Origin: Vibrio sp. HA2012
GTDB taxonomy: Bacteria; Pseudomonadota; Gammaproteobacteria; Enterobacterales; Vibrionaceae
DNA length: 64,000 bases
NCBI RefSeq assembly: GCF_002812955.1
Contig: NZ_PFXK01000003.1
Span: 434,001-498,000, forward strand
Direction: 5' to 3'
In this document: positions 24,777 through 35,739 of the stretch, in pieces
Position numbering within the stretch: the stretch's first letter is position 1
How the letters are laid out: every line of letters begins with the position of its first letter
Notes under the pieces: model-generated
Told to the model about the DNA's origin: nothing
The model's input: the letters and a program-made list of their open reading frames with translations, nothing else
Database searches by the model: none
Position numbers and translations under genes: made by a program

Positions 24777-26435
24777 TTATAGTGAAGATAATACTGACTG
24801 CTGGCCTTTATTTTCCCGGATTTTCCCTGCTTTTTTAAGCAGAGTGAGCAGTGTTTGATTGTCCCAGTCCGAATTGGCTTGCGGGGTATAGGTTGAGGCC
24901 ATCATTGTTGTGATTTCTGTTTCTATTGCTGCGGTTAATGCTTTGTCTGCGCTAGTCTGTTCTTGTTTCCATTGAGCAAATGCTGCAGGAATCCGGATCC
25001 CGTCATGCTTTTCAACTGCGCGGATAAGGGCATCCAGTGCCGGGGAAACCTCGCCTTTTTCCGTATCCTGAACGTTTGTTTTATACCGGTGTTTTTCTGT
25101 ATACCACAAGGCGGTAAACAGTAACCAGAGTACGGCAAAAAAAGTACTCAGATAAGGCCAGAAGCCTGGGTCATCTACCTGAATAATTTCTGGTTTGATG
25201 TCTTTTTCGTCTGATCGAGTAGGCGGAACCGGGGAGAGTGTCAGTGATGGTGTTTCACTTTTTTCAACGGAAATATGTATGCCTTTCAGTTGAGCCTGAG
25301 CCTGTTGTCTGGTGCGGGTATTCCACCAGGGGAGCGTGATATCTGGTAAGGTAAATTCGCCTTGCTGCTTAGGGATCAATACCTGCTTAATGCTGATGAC
25401 CACGAGGTTTTCTTCCTGACTGATATTGGGTTTTTCAGCGTATACACGTAATGTATCAGGGTAGTCTGCGTGTGGAATCGGTAGTTGAGTTTGTTCCACT
25501 CCTTCGGCAGAAAGGGTTATCTCCCGGGTCAGGGGGGTACCAACACGCAGGGAAAGATCCTGTGTATCTTCTGTCAGTTCACGGCCGTTTTCATCCAGCC
25601 ATTTTTGGCTGAGTGTCAGATTCGGGCTGGGTAACCAGACGCCCTGATAGTTCTGTGGTTTTTCCAGTACATCGATAACCAGTAATTCAGAAGGCGTATT
25701 AACCGGGATCAGACGAGTATTGCCGTTTGCAGTCTGTTTGCCGATGACGGCTCCTTTCAACGTCGGTCCGTTGATGACGTATTTTCCCGCTTGTCTGGCA
25801 ATCAGATCATAATGTTGATCCACAACCGTCACTTCTACGCCATTGAGTATGCTTTGATATTGATTGGCTTTACCTTTGGGTTTTAACTCAATGGCTTGTT
25901 TATCTGCTCCTTCTATACTGGGCTGGACTATTTTGGCTTCTTGTAGGCGTCTTAGTTCAGTTTTAATCAGTAGTCGGGTATCAATATGGGCAATTTCTCC
26001 CGGATAGAGTTCTTTGTGGTTGATATTTACCTGAAACTCAATCAAATCCTCGGGTTGAGGGGTGTTGGTATCTTGAGTAACGGTCAGGTGTATCGGTGTG
26101 GTAGTATCGTTGCCGACCTGAAAAGCTGGAATTGTCAGAATGCCAGTGACTAAAGGTGCCAGAGTTATGCTCCATTCACTGCGTACTGATTTTACACCGT
26201 TTACATAGTTGGTATAGGAGCCAAAGTTGGGTCTGCCCAGATAGAAATCTTTGCTCAGAACCGAAAAGTCGATGGCTCCGGAGTCCAGATTTTCATCTGC
26301 GCTGATCCTGAGCTGAAAAACTTCATCTTTCACTATCTTATTGGTTGTTACGCTGGCCGTGGCGGCATACAGATGGGTACTGAACACTCCTGTCAGTAAT
26401 GTGAATATCCAGTGTGAGTTTCTTTTTCTGATCAT
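24777..26435 (-). CDS. batD: BatD-like membrane protein of the MoxR/Bat operon
   Basis: A 552-residue protein with a signal peptide (WIFTLLTGVFSTHLYA), a long periplasmic region of beta-rich repeats (VTTNKIVKDEVFQLRISADENLD split to its core DEVFQLRISADE; TRLLIKTELRRLQEAKIV), one membrane helix (FWPYLSTFFAVLWLLFTALWY, near 435-455) and a cytoplasmic tail. BatD proteins are linked to oxygen tolerance and envelope integrity, probably as part of a MoxR-VWA complex. It is the last clear Bat gene, 22 bases after the batB/C fusion. Confidence 0.85.
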   Translation of the reverse strand: MIRKRNSHWIFTLLTGVFSTHLYAATASVTTNKIVKDEVFQLRISADENLDSGAIDFSVLSKDFYLGRPNFGSYTNYVNGVKSVRSEWSITLAPLVTGILTIPAFQVGNDTTTPIHLTVTQDTNTPQPEDLIEFQVNINHKELYPGEIAHIDTRLLIKTELRRLQEAKIVQPSIEGADKQAIELKPKGKANQYQSILNGVEVTVVDQHYDLIARQAGKYVINGPTLKGAVIGKQTANGNTRLIPVNTPSELLVIDVLEKPQNYQGVWLPSPNLTLSQKWLDENGRELTEDTQDLSLRVGTPLTREITLSAEGVEQTQLPIPHADYPDTLRVYAEKPNISQEENLVVISIKQVLIPKQQGEFTLPDITLPWWNTRTRQQAQAQLKGIHISVEKSETPSLTLSPVPPTRSDEKDIKPEIIQVDDPGFWPYLSTFFAVLWLLFTALWYTEKHRYKTNVQDTEKGEVSPALDALIRAVEKHDGIRIPAAFAQWKQEQTSADKALTAAIETEITTMMASTYTPQANSDWDNQTLLTLLKKAGKIRENKGQQSVLSSL

Positions 26436-26457
26436 GGTTATTATATCTTTTTTTCGT

Positions 26458-28248
<1,791 letters not shown>

Positions 28249-28256
28249 AAAAGTAC

Positions 28257-29243
28257 TCACAAATGGTGTCTTCTGATAAAAATCAACAGTGCGGAAGCCA
28301 GCAATGCCAGCATCAGGGGCAATCCAAACCACTCAGTTTGCGGACGCCAGATTTCTGTTGCCTTACTGACTGGCTCAAGCTGATTGATGGTTGTGTAGAT
28401 GTCCTGTAGTGACTGTCTGTCTCGGGCCCGGAAATATTTACCGCCGGTTGTCTGTGCAACTTTTTTCAGGGTTTCTTCATCCAGATCTTTCGCGGTATTG
28501 ACTTTCCGGCGGAAGAAAAAATCATTAACCATCATTTCACCAGCACCGACACCGACAGTATAAATGGTGGTGTGATATTTGGCAGCTATCTCTGCTGCTT
28601 CCAGTGGGTCTAGAATTCCGGCAGTATTCATACCGTCTGTTAGCAGGATCATTACGCGTTGCGGTGCATCACTGTCTGCAAAGGTTTTAGTTGCAAGACC
28701 AATCCCTTCGCCGATGGCGGTTTGTACTCCCACTAGTCCTAGGACAGTTTGATGTATTTGGGTCGTGATAGTTTGTCTGTCAAGTGTCAGAGGGGTTTGC
28801 AAATAGGCATGATCAGCAAACAGGATCAGTCCCAGCCGGTCGCCGTCCCGTTGGCTGACAAAATGTTCCAGAACCTGTTTAACTGCACTGAGTCGATCGA
28901 TATATTCATCACCGGATAGCATATCTTTCTCTTTCATTGAACCGGAAAGATCAACAACCAGCATCATATCTCTGTGTTTGAGTGGTGACTGAACCGGCTC
29001 CCCATACCAGACGGGTCTTGCCGCAGCTGTAACCAGAGCTATCCAGATAAAGGCTGCCAGAACTTTTGCTGGCAGGTTTGCCGGAACCTTATCTACCGGA
29101 GTTTCCGGAAGATGAAGATAAGGCAGGTAGATGGCTGAGTGTTCTTTCACTTGTGGTGTGAGAAAGTAGAACAGAGGAGGAAGTGGCAGCAGAAACAGCA
29201 TCCACCACCAGATCAGTTCAATATGAGCGGGCAGGTTAGCCAC
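28257..29243 (-). CDS. batA: BatA-like von Willebrand A membrane protein
   Basis: A 328-residue inner-membrane protein with N-terminal helices (IWWWMLFLLPLPPLFYFL; VLAAFIWIALVTAAARP), a VWA domain with an intact MIDAS (DLSGSM from D98; later T and D in LLTDGMNT) and a C-terminal helix (LPLMLALLASALLIFI). VWA domains with MIDAS bind metal and partner proteins; MoxR AAA+ ATPases typically act on them. It overlaps the upstream DUF4381 gene by eight bases and ends nine bases before the batB/C start. Confidence 0.9.
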   Translation of the reverse strand: MANLPAHIELIWWWMLFLLPLPPLFYFLTPQVKEHSAIYLPYLHLPETPVDKVPANLPAKVLAAFIWIALVTAAARPVWYGEPVQSPLKHRDMMLVVDLSGSMKEKDMLSGDEYIDRLSAVKQVLEHFVSQRDGDRLGLILFADHAYLQTPLTLDRQTITTQIHQTVLGLVGVQTAIGEGIGLATKTFADSDAPQRVMILLTDGMNTAGILDPLEAAEIAAKYHTTIYTVGVGAGEMMVNDFFFRRKVNTAKDLDEETLKKVAQTTGGKYFRARDRQSLQDIYTTINQLEPVSKATEIWRPQTEWFGLPLMLALLASALLIFIRRHHL

Positions 29244-29718
29244 GTCTCCCCCTCTTTGGAGGCAGAGCCAGAGTCAGCCAGTGATGGCATTGCTCGACCA
29301 GAGCTTCCGTATTAACCTCCGCGTGTTTTTCGTACAGAGCCTGTAGCCATTCACGTTCATTGGGCTTAAACAGGGAGCCGTTTATCTGTGAGTCAAGGAA
29401 ATCCAGCCATTTGCTTCCGGAAAGATGAGCAACCTGACTTCTCGGGTAATAGCTGAGAGCCGCCTGCCGGACAATTTCCATTGCCCCGGACGGGGTCAGG
29501 GTAGCCCTTTCCAGATTCAGTAATGCGATAGCGGCTTTTTTGGGAGCCAGACGTTTTTTCCGCCAGCGCCACAGCAGCCAGATGGTTAGTACGGTCAGGA
29601 ACATGGTAAGCAGAAGGCTCCACCACCCCCATGCCAGAGGCCAAAAACCCGGAGGGGCCGGCAGATGAAGATCTTTCAGAGGTAACAGGTTACTGACAGT
29701 TGATGCAATGTTCGTCAT
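29236..29718 (-). CDS. DUF4381 family membrane protein of the Bat operon
   Basis: A 160-residue protein with one membrane helix (WSLLLTMFLTVLTIWLLW, near 35-52) followed by a basic stop-transfer RWRKKR and a cytoplasmic helical domain (SGAMEIVRQAALSYYPRSQVAHLSG, core AALSYYPRSQVAHLSG; EWLQALYEKHAE). ATG 29718 (MTNIASTV) overlaps the DUF58 stop by four bases. DUF4381 genes sit between DUF58 and VWA genes in many MoxR operons. The molecular role is unknown. Confidence 0.85.
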   Translation of the reverse strand: MTNIASTVSNLLPLKDLHLPAPPGFWPLAWGWWSLLLTMFLTVLTIWLLWRWRKKRLAPKKAAIALLNLERATLTPSGAMEIVRQAALSYYPRSQVAHLSGSKWLDFLDSQINGSLFKPNEREWLQALYEKHAEVNTEALVEQCHHWLTLALPPKRGRRG

Positions 29719-30665
29719 GCTGGCTTCCCGACGATTTGATGAATTAACGGTTGAGAGCTGGAAACTGAATAATACGGAATAGCTAATGAGCGGCAGAGTG
29801 TCTGAATACTTTCCTGTCTGCTGATAAAAGCCTGTTCCAGCTGTGTTCTGGTTGATTTTACCGAAAAATTTAACCATTGAACGTTTTCGTTATTGGTTAC
29901 TTTTTCCGTTCCCCGGTATGCAGTATATCCGGCTTCAAGGGGATCGTAAAAATGAATAAATTGTAGCTGATTATGTTGCCTTAACTGGCTTAGTACAGCC
30001 TTATCATTCTCCCTGTAGCGGATAAAATCACTGAGAATCATAATATCGCTTCCCTTAGGACTCAGGCGCTGTAATGCGGCAAATCCATCAGTCATTGGTT
30101 GCTGGTAACCTGTCGGCTCATGCAGAGCCGTATTGTGCATTTTTGTCAGTGTATGCAGCAATTGTAGAGCACCTTTATCTCTGGATGTGGGGCGAATATC
30201 AATAAGTTTGTTGCCACTGTCGAGTATGGCACCGATACGATCATGCTGAGCAGTGACAAGCCAGCTGATCAGACTGGCCATATGAGCCATTTGGACTGAT
30301 TTCAGCATAAAAACGGAACCAAAACGCATAGAAGCATTGAAGTCCAGATAGAGGAGCACCGGTCGTTCCCGTTCTTCAGTAAATAGTTTTGTGTGTGGTT
30401 TGCCGGTTCTGGCTGTAACCCGCCAGTCGATATTGCGGATATCATCTCCGGGTTGATATTTTCGTACTTCAGAGAAGTTTATCCCCCGTCCCTTCTGCCT
30501 GCTCGAATGCTGACCATTTAACTGTGACCAGAGACTTTTGCCCGGCGGCAGCCAGCGTACAGTCTGACTCTTATACTGCAGCAGTTCATTTAGCGTCAGG
30601 GTTACCCCGTTACCGCCGCCAGGTATGGGATCCGGTGTCGGATATGGTCTCTTTGGATTTCGCAT
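29715..30665 (-). CDS. DUF58 domain protein of the MoxR operon
   Basis: A 316-residue protein with the DUF58 signature region KGRGINFSEVRKYQPGDDIRNIDWRVTARTGKP (core YQPGDDIRNIDWRVTAR near residue 70) and a degenerate VWA-like C-terminal half (VLLYLDFNASMRFGS, IMILSDFI). DUF58 proteins are regular partners of MoxR ATPases. It starts five bases after moxR and overlaps the DUF4381 gene by four, so it is a tightly coupled operon member. Confidence 0.88.
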   Translation of the reverse strand: MRNPKRPYPTPDPIPGGGNGVTLTLNELLQYKSQTVRWLPPGKSLWSQLNGQHSSRQKGRGINFSEVRKYQPGDDIRNIDWRVTARTGKPHTKLFTEERERPVLLYLDFNASMRFGSVFMLKSVQMAHMASLISWLVTAQHDRIGAILDSGNKLIDIRPTSRDKGALQLLHTLTKMHNTALHEPTGYQQPMTDGFAALQRLSPKGSDIMILSDFIRYRENDKAVLSQLRQHNQLQFIHFYDPLEAGYTAYRGTEKVTNNENVQWLNFSVKSTRTQLEQAFISRQESIQTLCRSLAIPYYSVSSSQPLIHQIVGKPA

Positions 30666-30670
30666 GCTGA

Positions 30671-31627
30671 TCAGGCACTCCCTACCAGAGAAATCAACTG
30701 CTGAATAATCTGATTTGGATGTCTATTTTCTGCTTGTGCCTGATAGCTGAGCAACAGACGGTGACGCAGTACAGGAAAGGCCATGCTTTGTACATCTTCC
30801 GGTGTCACATAGTCCCGTCCACTTAGCCAGGCATGTGCGCGTGCACAGCGATCTAGCGCGATCGTTGCTCTCGGACTGACGCCCATTTCTAAATTGGTAG
30901 CCAATTGCTGACTGTATTTTTCCGGTGTCCGGGTTGCCAGTATCAGGCGGATGATATACTGTTCGATGCTCTCTGCCATATGGACGGTTAGTGCACTTTT
31001 TCTGGCCTGAAAGATCTGCTTCTGGGATATTAGAACGGGATCTGGTGGGGTATTTCCCTGTGCTTCTCCACGGTTCAGGCGCAGAATTGCCAGTTCGCTT
31101 TCTGCGTCCGGGTAGCCGACATCGAGATGCAGCAGAAAACGATCCAATTGTGCTTCCGGCAGTGGATAGGTGCCTTCCTGTTCAATAGGATTTTGTGTTG
31201 CCATAACCAGAAACAGCTCTGGTAGCGGATACGTTTTTCGTCCGGCGGTGACCTGCTTTTCAGCCATGGCTTCCAGCATAGCGGCCTGAACTTTTGCCGG
31301 AGCACGGTTTATTTCATCGGCAAGGATGAGTGAATTGAACACCGGGCCCTGCTGGAAGATGAATTCACCGGTTTCCGGACGATAGATATCGGTGCCTGTT
31401 AGGTCTGCGGGAAGCAGATCAGGAGTAAACTGGATGCGGTGGTAGTCTCCCTCGATACAGTCAGACAATGTTTTTACAGCCCGGGTTTTGGCCAGTCCCG
31501 GAGGACCTTCTACCAGAATATGTCCATCAGCCAGAAGGGCAACCAGGAGTTGTTTGATCAGTTCACTCTGTCCGATAACCTGTGAGTTAAGGTACTGCTG
31601 AAGCTGTTGAAAGATATCCGAATGCAT
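30671..31627 (-). CDS. moxR: MoxR-family AAA+ ATPase
   Basis: A 318-residue AAA+ chaperone-like ATPase. Walker A is GPPGLAKT (41-48), Walker B LILADEINRA, sensor 1 MATQNPIEQEGTYPLPEAQLDRF (core ATQNPIEQEG) and sensor 2 region GVSPRAT. It begins the moxR-DUF58-DUF4381-batA-batB/C-batD operon and is thought to remodel or load cofactors into the VWA partners. ATG 31627 (MHSDIFQQ) is preferred; a GTG at 31669 would add 14 residues but lies inside a palindromic leader. Confidence 0.92.
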   Translation of the reverse strand: MHSDIFQQLQQYLNSQVIGQSELIKQLLVALLADGHILVEGPPGLAKTRAVKTLSDCIEGDYHRIQFTPDLLPADLTGTDIYRPETGEFIFQQGPVFNSLILADEINRAPAKVQAAMLEAMAEKQVTAGRKTYPLPELFLVMATQNPIEQEGTYPLPEAQLDRFLLHLDVGYPDAESELAILRLNRGEAQGNTPPDPVLISQKQIFQARKSALTVHMAESIEQYIIRLILATRTPEKYSQQLATNLEMGVSPRATIALDRCARAHAWLSGRDYVTPEDVQSMAFPVLRHRLLLSYQAQAENRHPNQIIQQLISLVGSA

Positions 31628-31654
31628 TTCTGAGATTCCTGTTTTTACCTTTTT

Positions 31655-31692
31655 ATATACCGAAGTCACTTCCTGACCTCATTTCGGTATAT
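31655..31692. promoter_or_regulatory. Inverted repeat in the moxR operon leader
   Basis: ATATACCGAA (31655-31664) and its exact complement TTCGGTATAT (31683-31692) flank 18 bases. On the moxR strand the right half is followed by AAAAAGG, so it is not a terminator. An operator or a structured leader is possible. Confidence 0.4.
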
Positions 31693-31871
31693 ATGGGGAT
31701 ATTCAGTGTATTGTCAAGGTAGCTTATTGAAATGAATACTGTTCCCGGTATTATTATTTTAGCTGTATCACTATTCATTTCGGCGGTTACAGAATTCAGT
31801 TTGCCACGGGCTGGAATCATCGGGGTGAAATAGGTAAACTCGTGCCAGTTTTAACGGATCAGGTAAAGAGA

Positions 31872-32072
31872 ATGAGCGATTTTGAAAAAGAACTGGAGCA
31901 GATGTCTGAGATGACCCAGGATGAACCGGAAGTCAAGCTACCGACTCTGGAAGAGCAGCAGGCGATAGTCGCTGAACTTAAAAAGCTGGAAGCGGAAGGC
32001 AAGCTGACACCGGAAATTCTGGAAAAGCATTTTGGCCAGTTCTACTCTGAGACGGACGTGCCGGTTCATTAA
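31872..32072 (+). CDS. Small acidic protein, function unknown
   Basis: A 66-residue hydrophilic protein (MSDFEKELEQMSEMTQ...), rich in Glu and Lys, with helical heptads (AIVAELKKLEAEGKLTPEILEKHF). ATG 31872 is preferred because AAAGAGA precedes it; ten further upstream codons are in frame. No signal peptide or membrane segment. It is monocistronic, divergent from moxR and followed by a good terminator, which supports it as a real gene. I do not recognise a family. Confidence 0.6.
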   Translation: MSDFEKELEQMSEMTQDEPEVKLPTLEEQQAIVAELKKLEAEGKLTPEILEKHFGQFYSETDVPVH

Positions 32073-32112
32073 GTCTTGGCTATTGAAAATAGTCATTAAT
32101 ATTCAATGCCTT

Positions 32113-32140
32113 AAAGCCGCCTTTGGTGGCTTTTTGGTTT
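32113..32140 (+). terminator. Intrinsic terminator after the small acidic protein gene
   Basis: AAAGCCGCC (32113-32121) pairs with GGTGGCTTT (32125-32133), one G-T pair, loop TTT, followed by TTGGTTTTC. Confidence 0.8.
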
Positions 32141-32454
32141 TCTGTTTTTATTACGTAGTGGCCTGCTCATGAGGTGGTCACCTAATATGATCTGAAAGCG
32201 GTCAGAAAATTTCGTCTTATTCTTTTATATGAGAATATCCCAATATCCTTATAGATCTCCTACAGATAGGTTTACCACGTATCTAATACCTTTGTTTTAC
32301 CTTTTCTCATGCCTTGACAGTATTAAGGTTTAGGCTAGCTTAAAAGTATAAATATCATGAAAATTATCAACGTTTCTCATTGAATGGTAATTGTTTTTAT
32401 TAATGAATTCTCATTGCCTGATAAGTTACCAAAATACGTGATAAGTAGGGTGTT

Positions 32455-33120
32455 ATGAATAATAATATGGAAACAATCAGAGTTATTACACTGATTACAG
32501 AGAACAGTTTGCAGGCTTCTCTGCTGAAAGATTCTCTGGAACATCATCTGAATGCTGTTATTAATATTACTCCCCTGGCGTCTTTATTTGGACGTCATCT
32601 TACAGAATATGACAGGGTCAGTGACATTGTTATTATTGATATGTCCGTTTATACCGTTCAGATGAATGAGATTTATGCTGACTGCAGGGATAAATTGTTT
32701 CCTGATGCAGAAGAAGTGCTGATTAATTGTAAAAATGATGTGCATTATCAGGAGCTGCTGTCATGGAGCCATCTCTCAGGGGTATTTTATGTGTCTGACA
32801 GCATTGATTTACTGACCCGCGGAATTGATAAAATTATGCAGGGAGAGATGTGGCTGAGCCGGAAATTATCACAGGAATATATTCTTCATTTTCGTGGCAG
32901 ACATAATGCAGCAAGTACACAGGCCTACACCCGTCTTACCAAACGGGAGCAGCAGATCATCAGATTACTGGGGAATGGTAATTCTAATAATCAGATTGCG
33001 GATAAGCTTTTTGTCAGTGAAAATACGGTAAAGACGCACTTGCATAATGTGTTTAAGAAGATCCATGCGAAAAACCGTCTTCAGGCTTTATTGTGGGCAA
33101 AGGAGAATATCGGAGATTAG
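32455..33120 (+). CDS. VpsT/CsgD-like c-di-GMP-responsive LuxR-family regulator
   Basis: A 221-residue regulator with an N-terminal receiver-like domain lacking the usual phosphoacceptor pattern and a C-terminal LuxR HTH (LTKREQQIIRLLGNGNSNNQIADKLFVSENTVKTH, core NNQIADKLFVSENTVKTH). The motif WLSR at 133-136 matches the W[F/L/M][T/S]R c-di-GMP-binding motif of V. cholerae VpsT at nearly the same residue numbers. VpsT activates biofilm matrix genes when c-di-GMP is high. No matrix genes are adjacent, but four GGDEF-related genes lie 13-20 kb to the left. The 382-base upstream gap (32073-32454) has a terminator at its left end and AT-rich leader DNA; no further sites were recognised. Confidence 0.82.
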   Translation: MNNNMETIRVITLITENSLQASLLKDSLEHHLNAVINITPLASLFGRHLTEYDRVSDIVIIDMSVYTVQMNEIYADCRDKLFPDAEEVLINCKNDVHYQELLSWSHLSGVFYVSDSIDLLTRGIDKIMQGEMWLSRKLSQEYILHFRGRHNAASTQAYTRLTKREQQIIRLLGNGNSNNQIADKLFVSENTVKTHLHNVFKKIHAKNRLQALLWAKENIGD

Positions 33121-33189
33121 TCGGAAAAAGGTTTTTCTCCGGCAGTCCATACTGATGGTCTTAGCCTGTTTATTGACTGCTGTCCGGTA

Positions 33190-34401
33190 TTAAGCTAGAG
33201 CCTTAGCCAACAGGCTGACGGGGTGAATACATGGCAGGTTTGTGTTTTCTTCTATCTGCCATTTACAGGTCTCACAGTCGGTGACGACGTAATCTGCTTC
33301 TGAACGGTTAATCTTGTCGAACAGGTTCTGGCCGATGAGTATCGATGCTGTGTAATTCTCCTCTTTAAACCCATAGGTTCCTGCCAGACCGCAGCATTCG
33401 CTGTTAAGCACTATCACTTCCAGACCGGGGATCATCCGTAGCATTTCAATCGTAAAAATAGCGCCTCTGCTACGTTCCAGATGGCAGGGGGTATGGTACA
33501 CAATCCGTTTGTTGATAGGGTGCATTAGAGGCCTATTTCCGTTCATAAATTCTTTAAGCAGGAAGCGGCTGACATAGTGAATTTTGTCTGCAACGGTTTC
33601 GTTATTTATTCCTAAAACGTGCGGATACTCTTCTTGTAACGTAAATGAACAGGTTGAAGACGTTGAAAGTATGGCACAACTGTTTTGTCGGATCGCTTGT
33701 TCCAGATAGTGAAGGTTGTATTCGGCATTTTTTCGTGCCTGCTTGTAAAAGCCATTTGCAATCATAGGCACCCCACAGCATTTTTCTTTGTCCAGAAGAC
33801 GGACACCAATATTTATCGCATTCATTACCCGGATAAAATCCTTTCCTAATTGTGGATGATTATAGTTAACATAACAGCCATGGAAGTAGCTGATTTGCCG
33901 CGGATACATGGATTGATCCTGCACTTGTTTCTTAAACCAGTGTCTGAATGTATGGCGGGAATATTTGGGTAATGATTTATGGTCATGTACTCCGATGGTT
34001 TTGTGCATGATTTTTTTTATCAGGGGTAATTGGGTGGTGGCATTTATCACCGGGGCAACCGGGGTCGCCAGAGAACCCAGTAGATCCGTATGGCTGAGAA
34101 TAAAATCCCGGAGCAGTTTCGGATTTATGTTTTTTTTACCGTATTGACTTCTGGCTACAGCAATAATGTCCCCGATTCGAACGCCTGAAGGGCAGGCTGT
34201 TTCACACCGTTTGCAGTTAGTACAGTATTTCAGCATGTCATCATAAAATTCAGGGCTTTTTATTCTCAGACGTTCACCATCCGGCCCGCATTGTTTGGGG
34301 CCGGGAAAATCCGGGTTTACTTTAGCTACCGGGCAGTACACAGTACAGATAGTACATTTGATGCATTGCTCGAAGGTGGTGTCTTTGTTGGTGATATTCA
34401 T
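33190..34401 (-). CDS. glpC: Anaerobic glycerol-3-phosphate dehydrogenase subunit C
   Basis: GlpC, 403 residues, the membrane-anchoring iron-sulfur subunit that passes electrons from GlpAB to menaquinone. Two ferredoxin-type Cys clusters (CIKCTICTVYCPV; CTNCKRCETACPSG) lie near the N-terminus, followed by two CCG domains (FHGCYVNYNHPQ...KCCGVPM and HTPCHLERS...SECCGLAGTYG). It overlaps glpB by four bases in the glpABC operon. Expected to be used with fumarate or nitrate as acceptor. Confidence 0.94.
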   Translation of the reverse strand: MNITNKDTTFEQCIKCTICTVYCPVAKVNPDFPGPKQCGPDGERLRIKSPEFYDDMLKYCTNCKRCETACPSGVRIGDIIAVARSQYGKKNINPKLLRDFILSHTDLLGSLATPVAPVINATTQLPLIKKIMHKTIGVHDHKSLPKYSRHTFRHWFKKQVQDQSMYPRQISYFHGCYVNYNHPQLGKDFIRVMNAINIGVRLLDKEKCCGVPMIANGFYKQARKNAEYNLHYLEQAIRQNSCAILSTSSTCSFTLQEEYPHVLGINNETVADKIHYVSRFLLKEFMNGNRPLMHPINKRIVYHTPCHLERSRGAIFTIEMLRMIPGLEVIVLNSECCGLAGTYGFKEENYTASILIGQNLFDKINRSEADYVVTDCETCKWQIEENTNLPCIHPVSLLAKALA

Positions 34402-35738
34402 GCCTTTACCTTTGTTGCCGGTATACCCTGCTGACGTTCAGCCAGTATCTGCTGTGCGGCAAAGTAGCCGGTGCTAATAGCGACGCCTCCTCCGCAGCCA
34501 TGAGCAACAGGGTTATACCCGGACAGTATGGAACCGGCACAGAAGAGGTTATTGATAATTTTCCCCTGAATAGAAGGCTGGAAACGCTTATTTGTTGCTA
34601 CTCCAAAAGACATAAATGCATGTGGAGTAGGACTGAAAAAGTCTTTCTGATGCCAGGATGACCGGTTTGCTGTTTCCGTCAGATCCAGTCCGAAAACCGG
34701 TTCTTCAATATGTTGTTGATGGGCAATCAGTCCCTTACTGAAAAAACTGCCAGAAGCCAGCACATAATGTCCGGCACTTAAGTTGATATCGGCCATTTTT
34801 CTTGTTCTGATACTGGTCAGGCGTTGTATTCCTTTTTCTTCCCGGAATATTCCTCGGAGTACTTCGTCACCTTTTATCAGGATTCCTCCGTTGTTGATAA
34901 ATGTGTTCATCAACGTATTTTCTATCCGGATCCCTGGCAGAGAAGGAGGCATTGTGGGAACTTCGTGAAACTGAAGCTTGGTGCTCTGGCTGAGTTTATT
35001 CATCAGATCTAATCCCTCTCCATTGCCCAGAACAGCAGGAATGATCACCAGATCGTCGGGTGTTGCTGCTGAGGAAAGCTGACCCGCAAACGCCTCAAAC
35101 TGACTGTCTTCTCGCAGAATTCTGGCAAGATCAATAGAACGAAAGTCGTGCGGATTCCGGTTTAATCGGCTGAAAGCCGATACACTGACTCTGACCGTTT
35201 TTATCGGAATATATTGAAAAGCATCATGATGAAGCAGGTTTCCTCGTGCAATTTGAGGCTGAAAGTCCCTGAATCCATCAATGGTGATCAGCACAATACG
35301 TTGGATCCGGGAGAGATCATTAAAATTGAAATCTATCTTTCTGACATATGGCTGAGAAAGCCAGGTAGGTTTTAGCGTGCCTAATGTGGTGATCCTATAG
35401 TGATTTTCCTGTGTATTCTTGCTGCTTAGCGATAAGTTTTGTTGTTCCATCAGAGCCTGATACCAGTTCATTCCTTCACGGACAATGCATGAGCCCAGCT
35501 TTGCATAAGGGTGGTGTGGCAGAGTGGTTTGCAGATGTTCGATCTCCTGCCAGGGATTTTTGACTGGCTGGTGGGTGAACAGGGAGTGAGATAACAGATC
35601 AATGGAGCCGGATGAAAAATGCAGTGCGCTCTGACCGCTGCTGATAATTGCAGTGCGCAGACCGTGATCCAGACATCTTAATGCAGCACAATAACCCGCC
35701 ATGCCACTACCGATAACGATAACATCATAATTCAGCAT
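34398..35738 (-). CDS. glpB: Anaerobic glycerol-3-phosphate dehydrogenase subunit B
   Basis: GlpB, 446 residues, flavoprotein subunit. ATG 35738 (MLNYDVIVIGSGMAGYCAALRC) was chosen as it starts the FAD-binding GxGxxG fold and begins one base after the glpA stop; the open frame extends further upstream inside glpA. A C-terminal FAD-site motif (LFCAGSILSGYNPVAHGCGGG) is present. Forms the catalytic GlpAB dimer. Confidence 0.93.
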   Translation of the reverse strand: MLNYDVIVIGSGMAGYCAALRCLDHGLRTAIISSGQSALHFSSGSIDLLSHSLFTHQPVKNPWQEIEHLQTTLPHHPYAKLGSCIVREGMNWYQALMEQQNLSLSSKNTQENHYRITTLGTLKPTWLSQPYVRKIDFNFNDLSRIQRIVLITIDGFRDFQPQIARGNLLHHDAFQYIPIKTVRVSVSAFSRLNRNPHDFRSIDLARILREDSQFEAFAGQLSSAATPDDLVIIPAVLGNGEGLDLMNKLSQSTKLQFHEVPTMPPSLPGIRIENTLMNTFINNGGILIKGDEVLRGIFREEKGIQRLTSIRTRKMADINLSAGHYVLASGSFFSKGLIAHQQHIEEPVFGLDLTETANRSSWHQKDFFSPTPHAFMSFGVATNKRFQPSIQGKIINNLFCAGSILSGYNPVAHGCGGGVAISTGYFAAQQILAERQQGIPATKVKA

Positions 35739-35739
35739 A

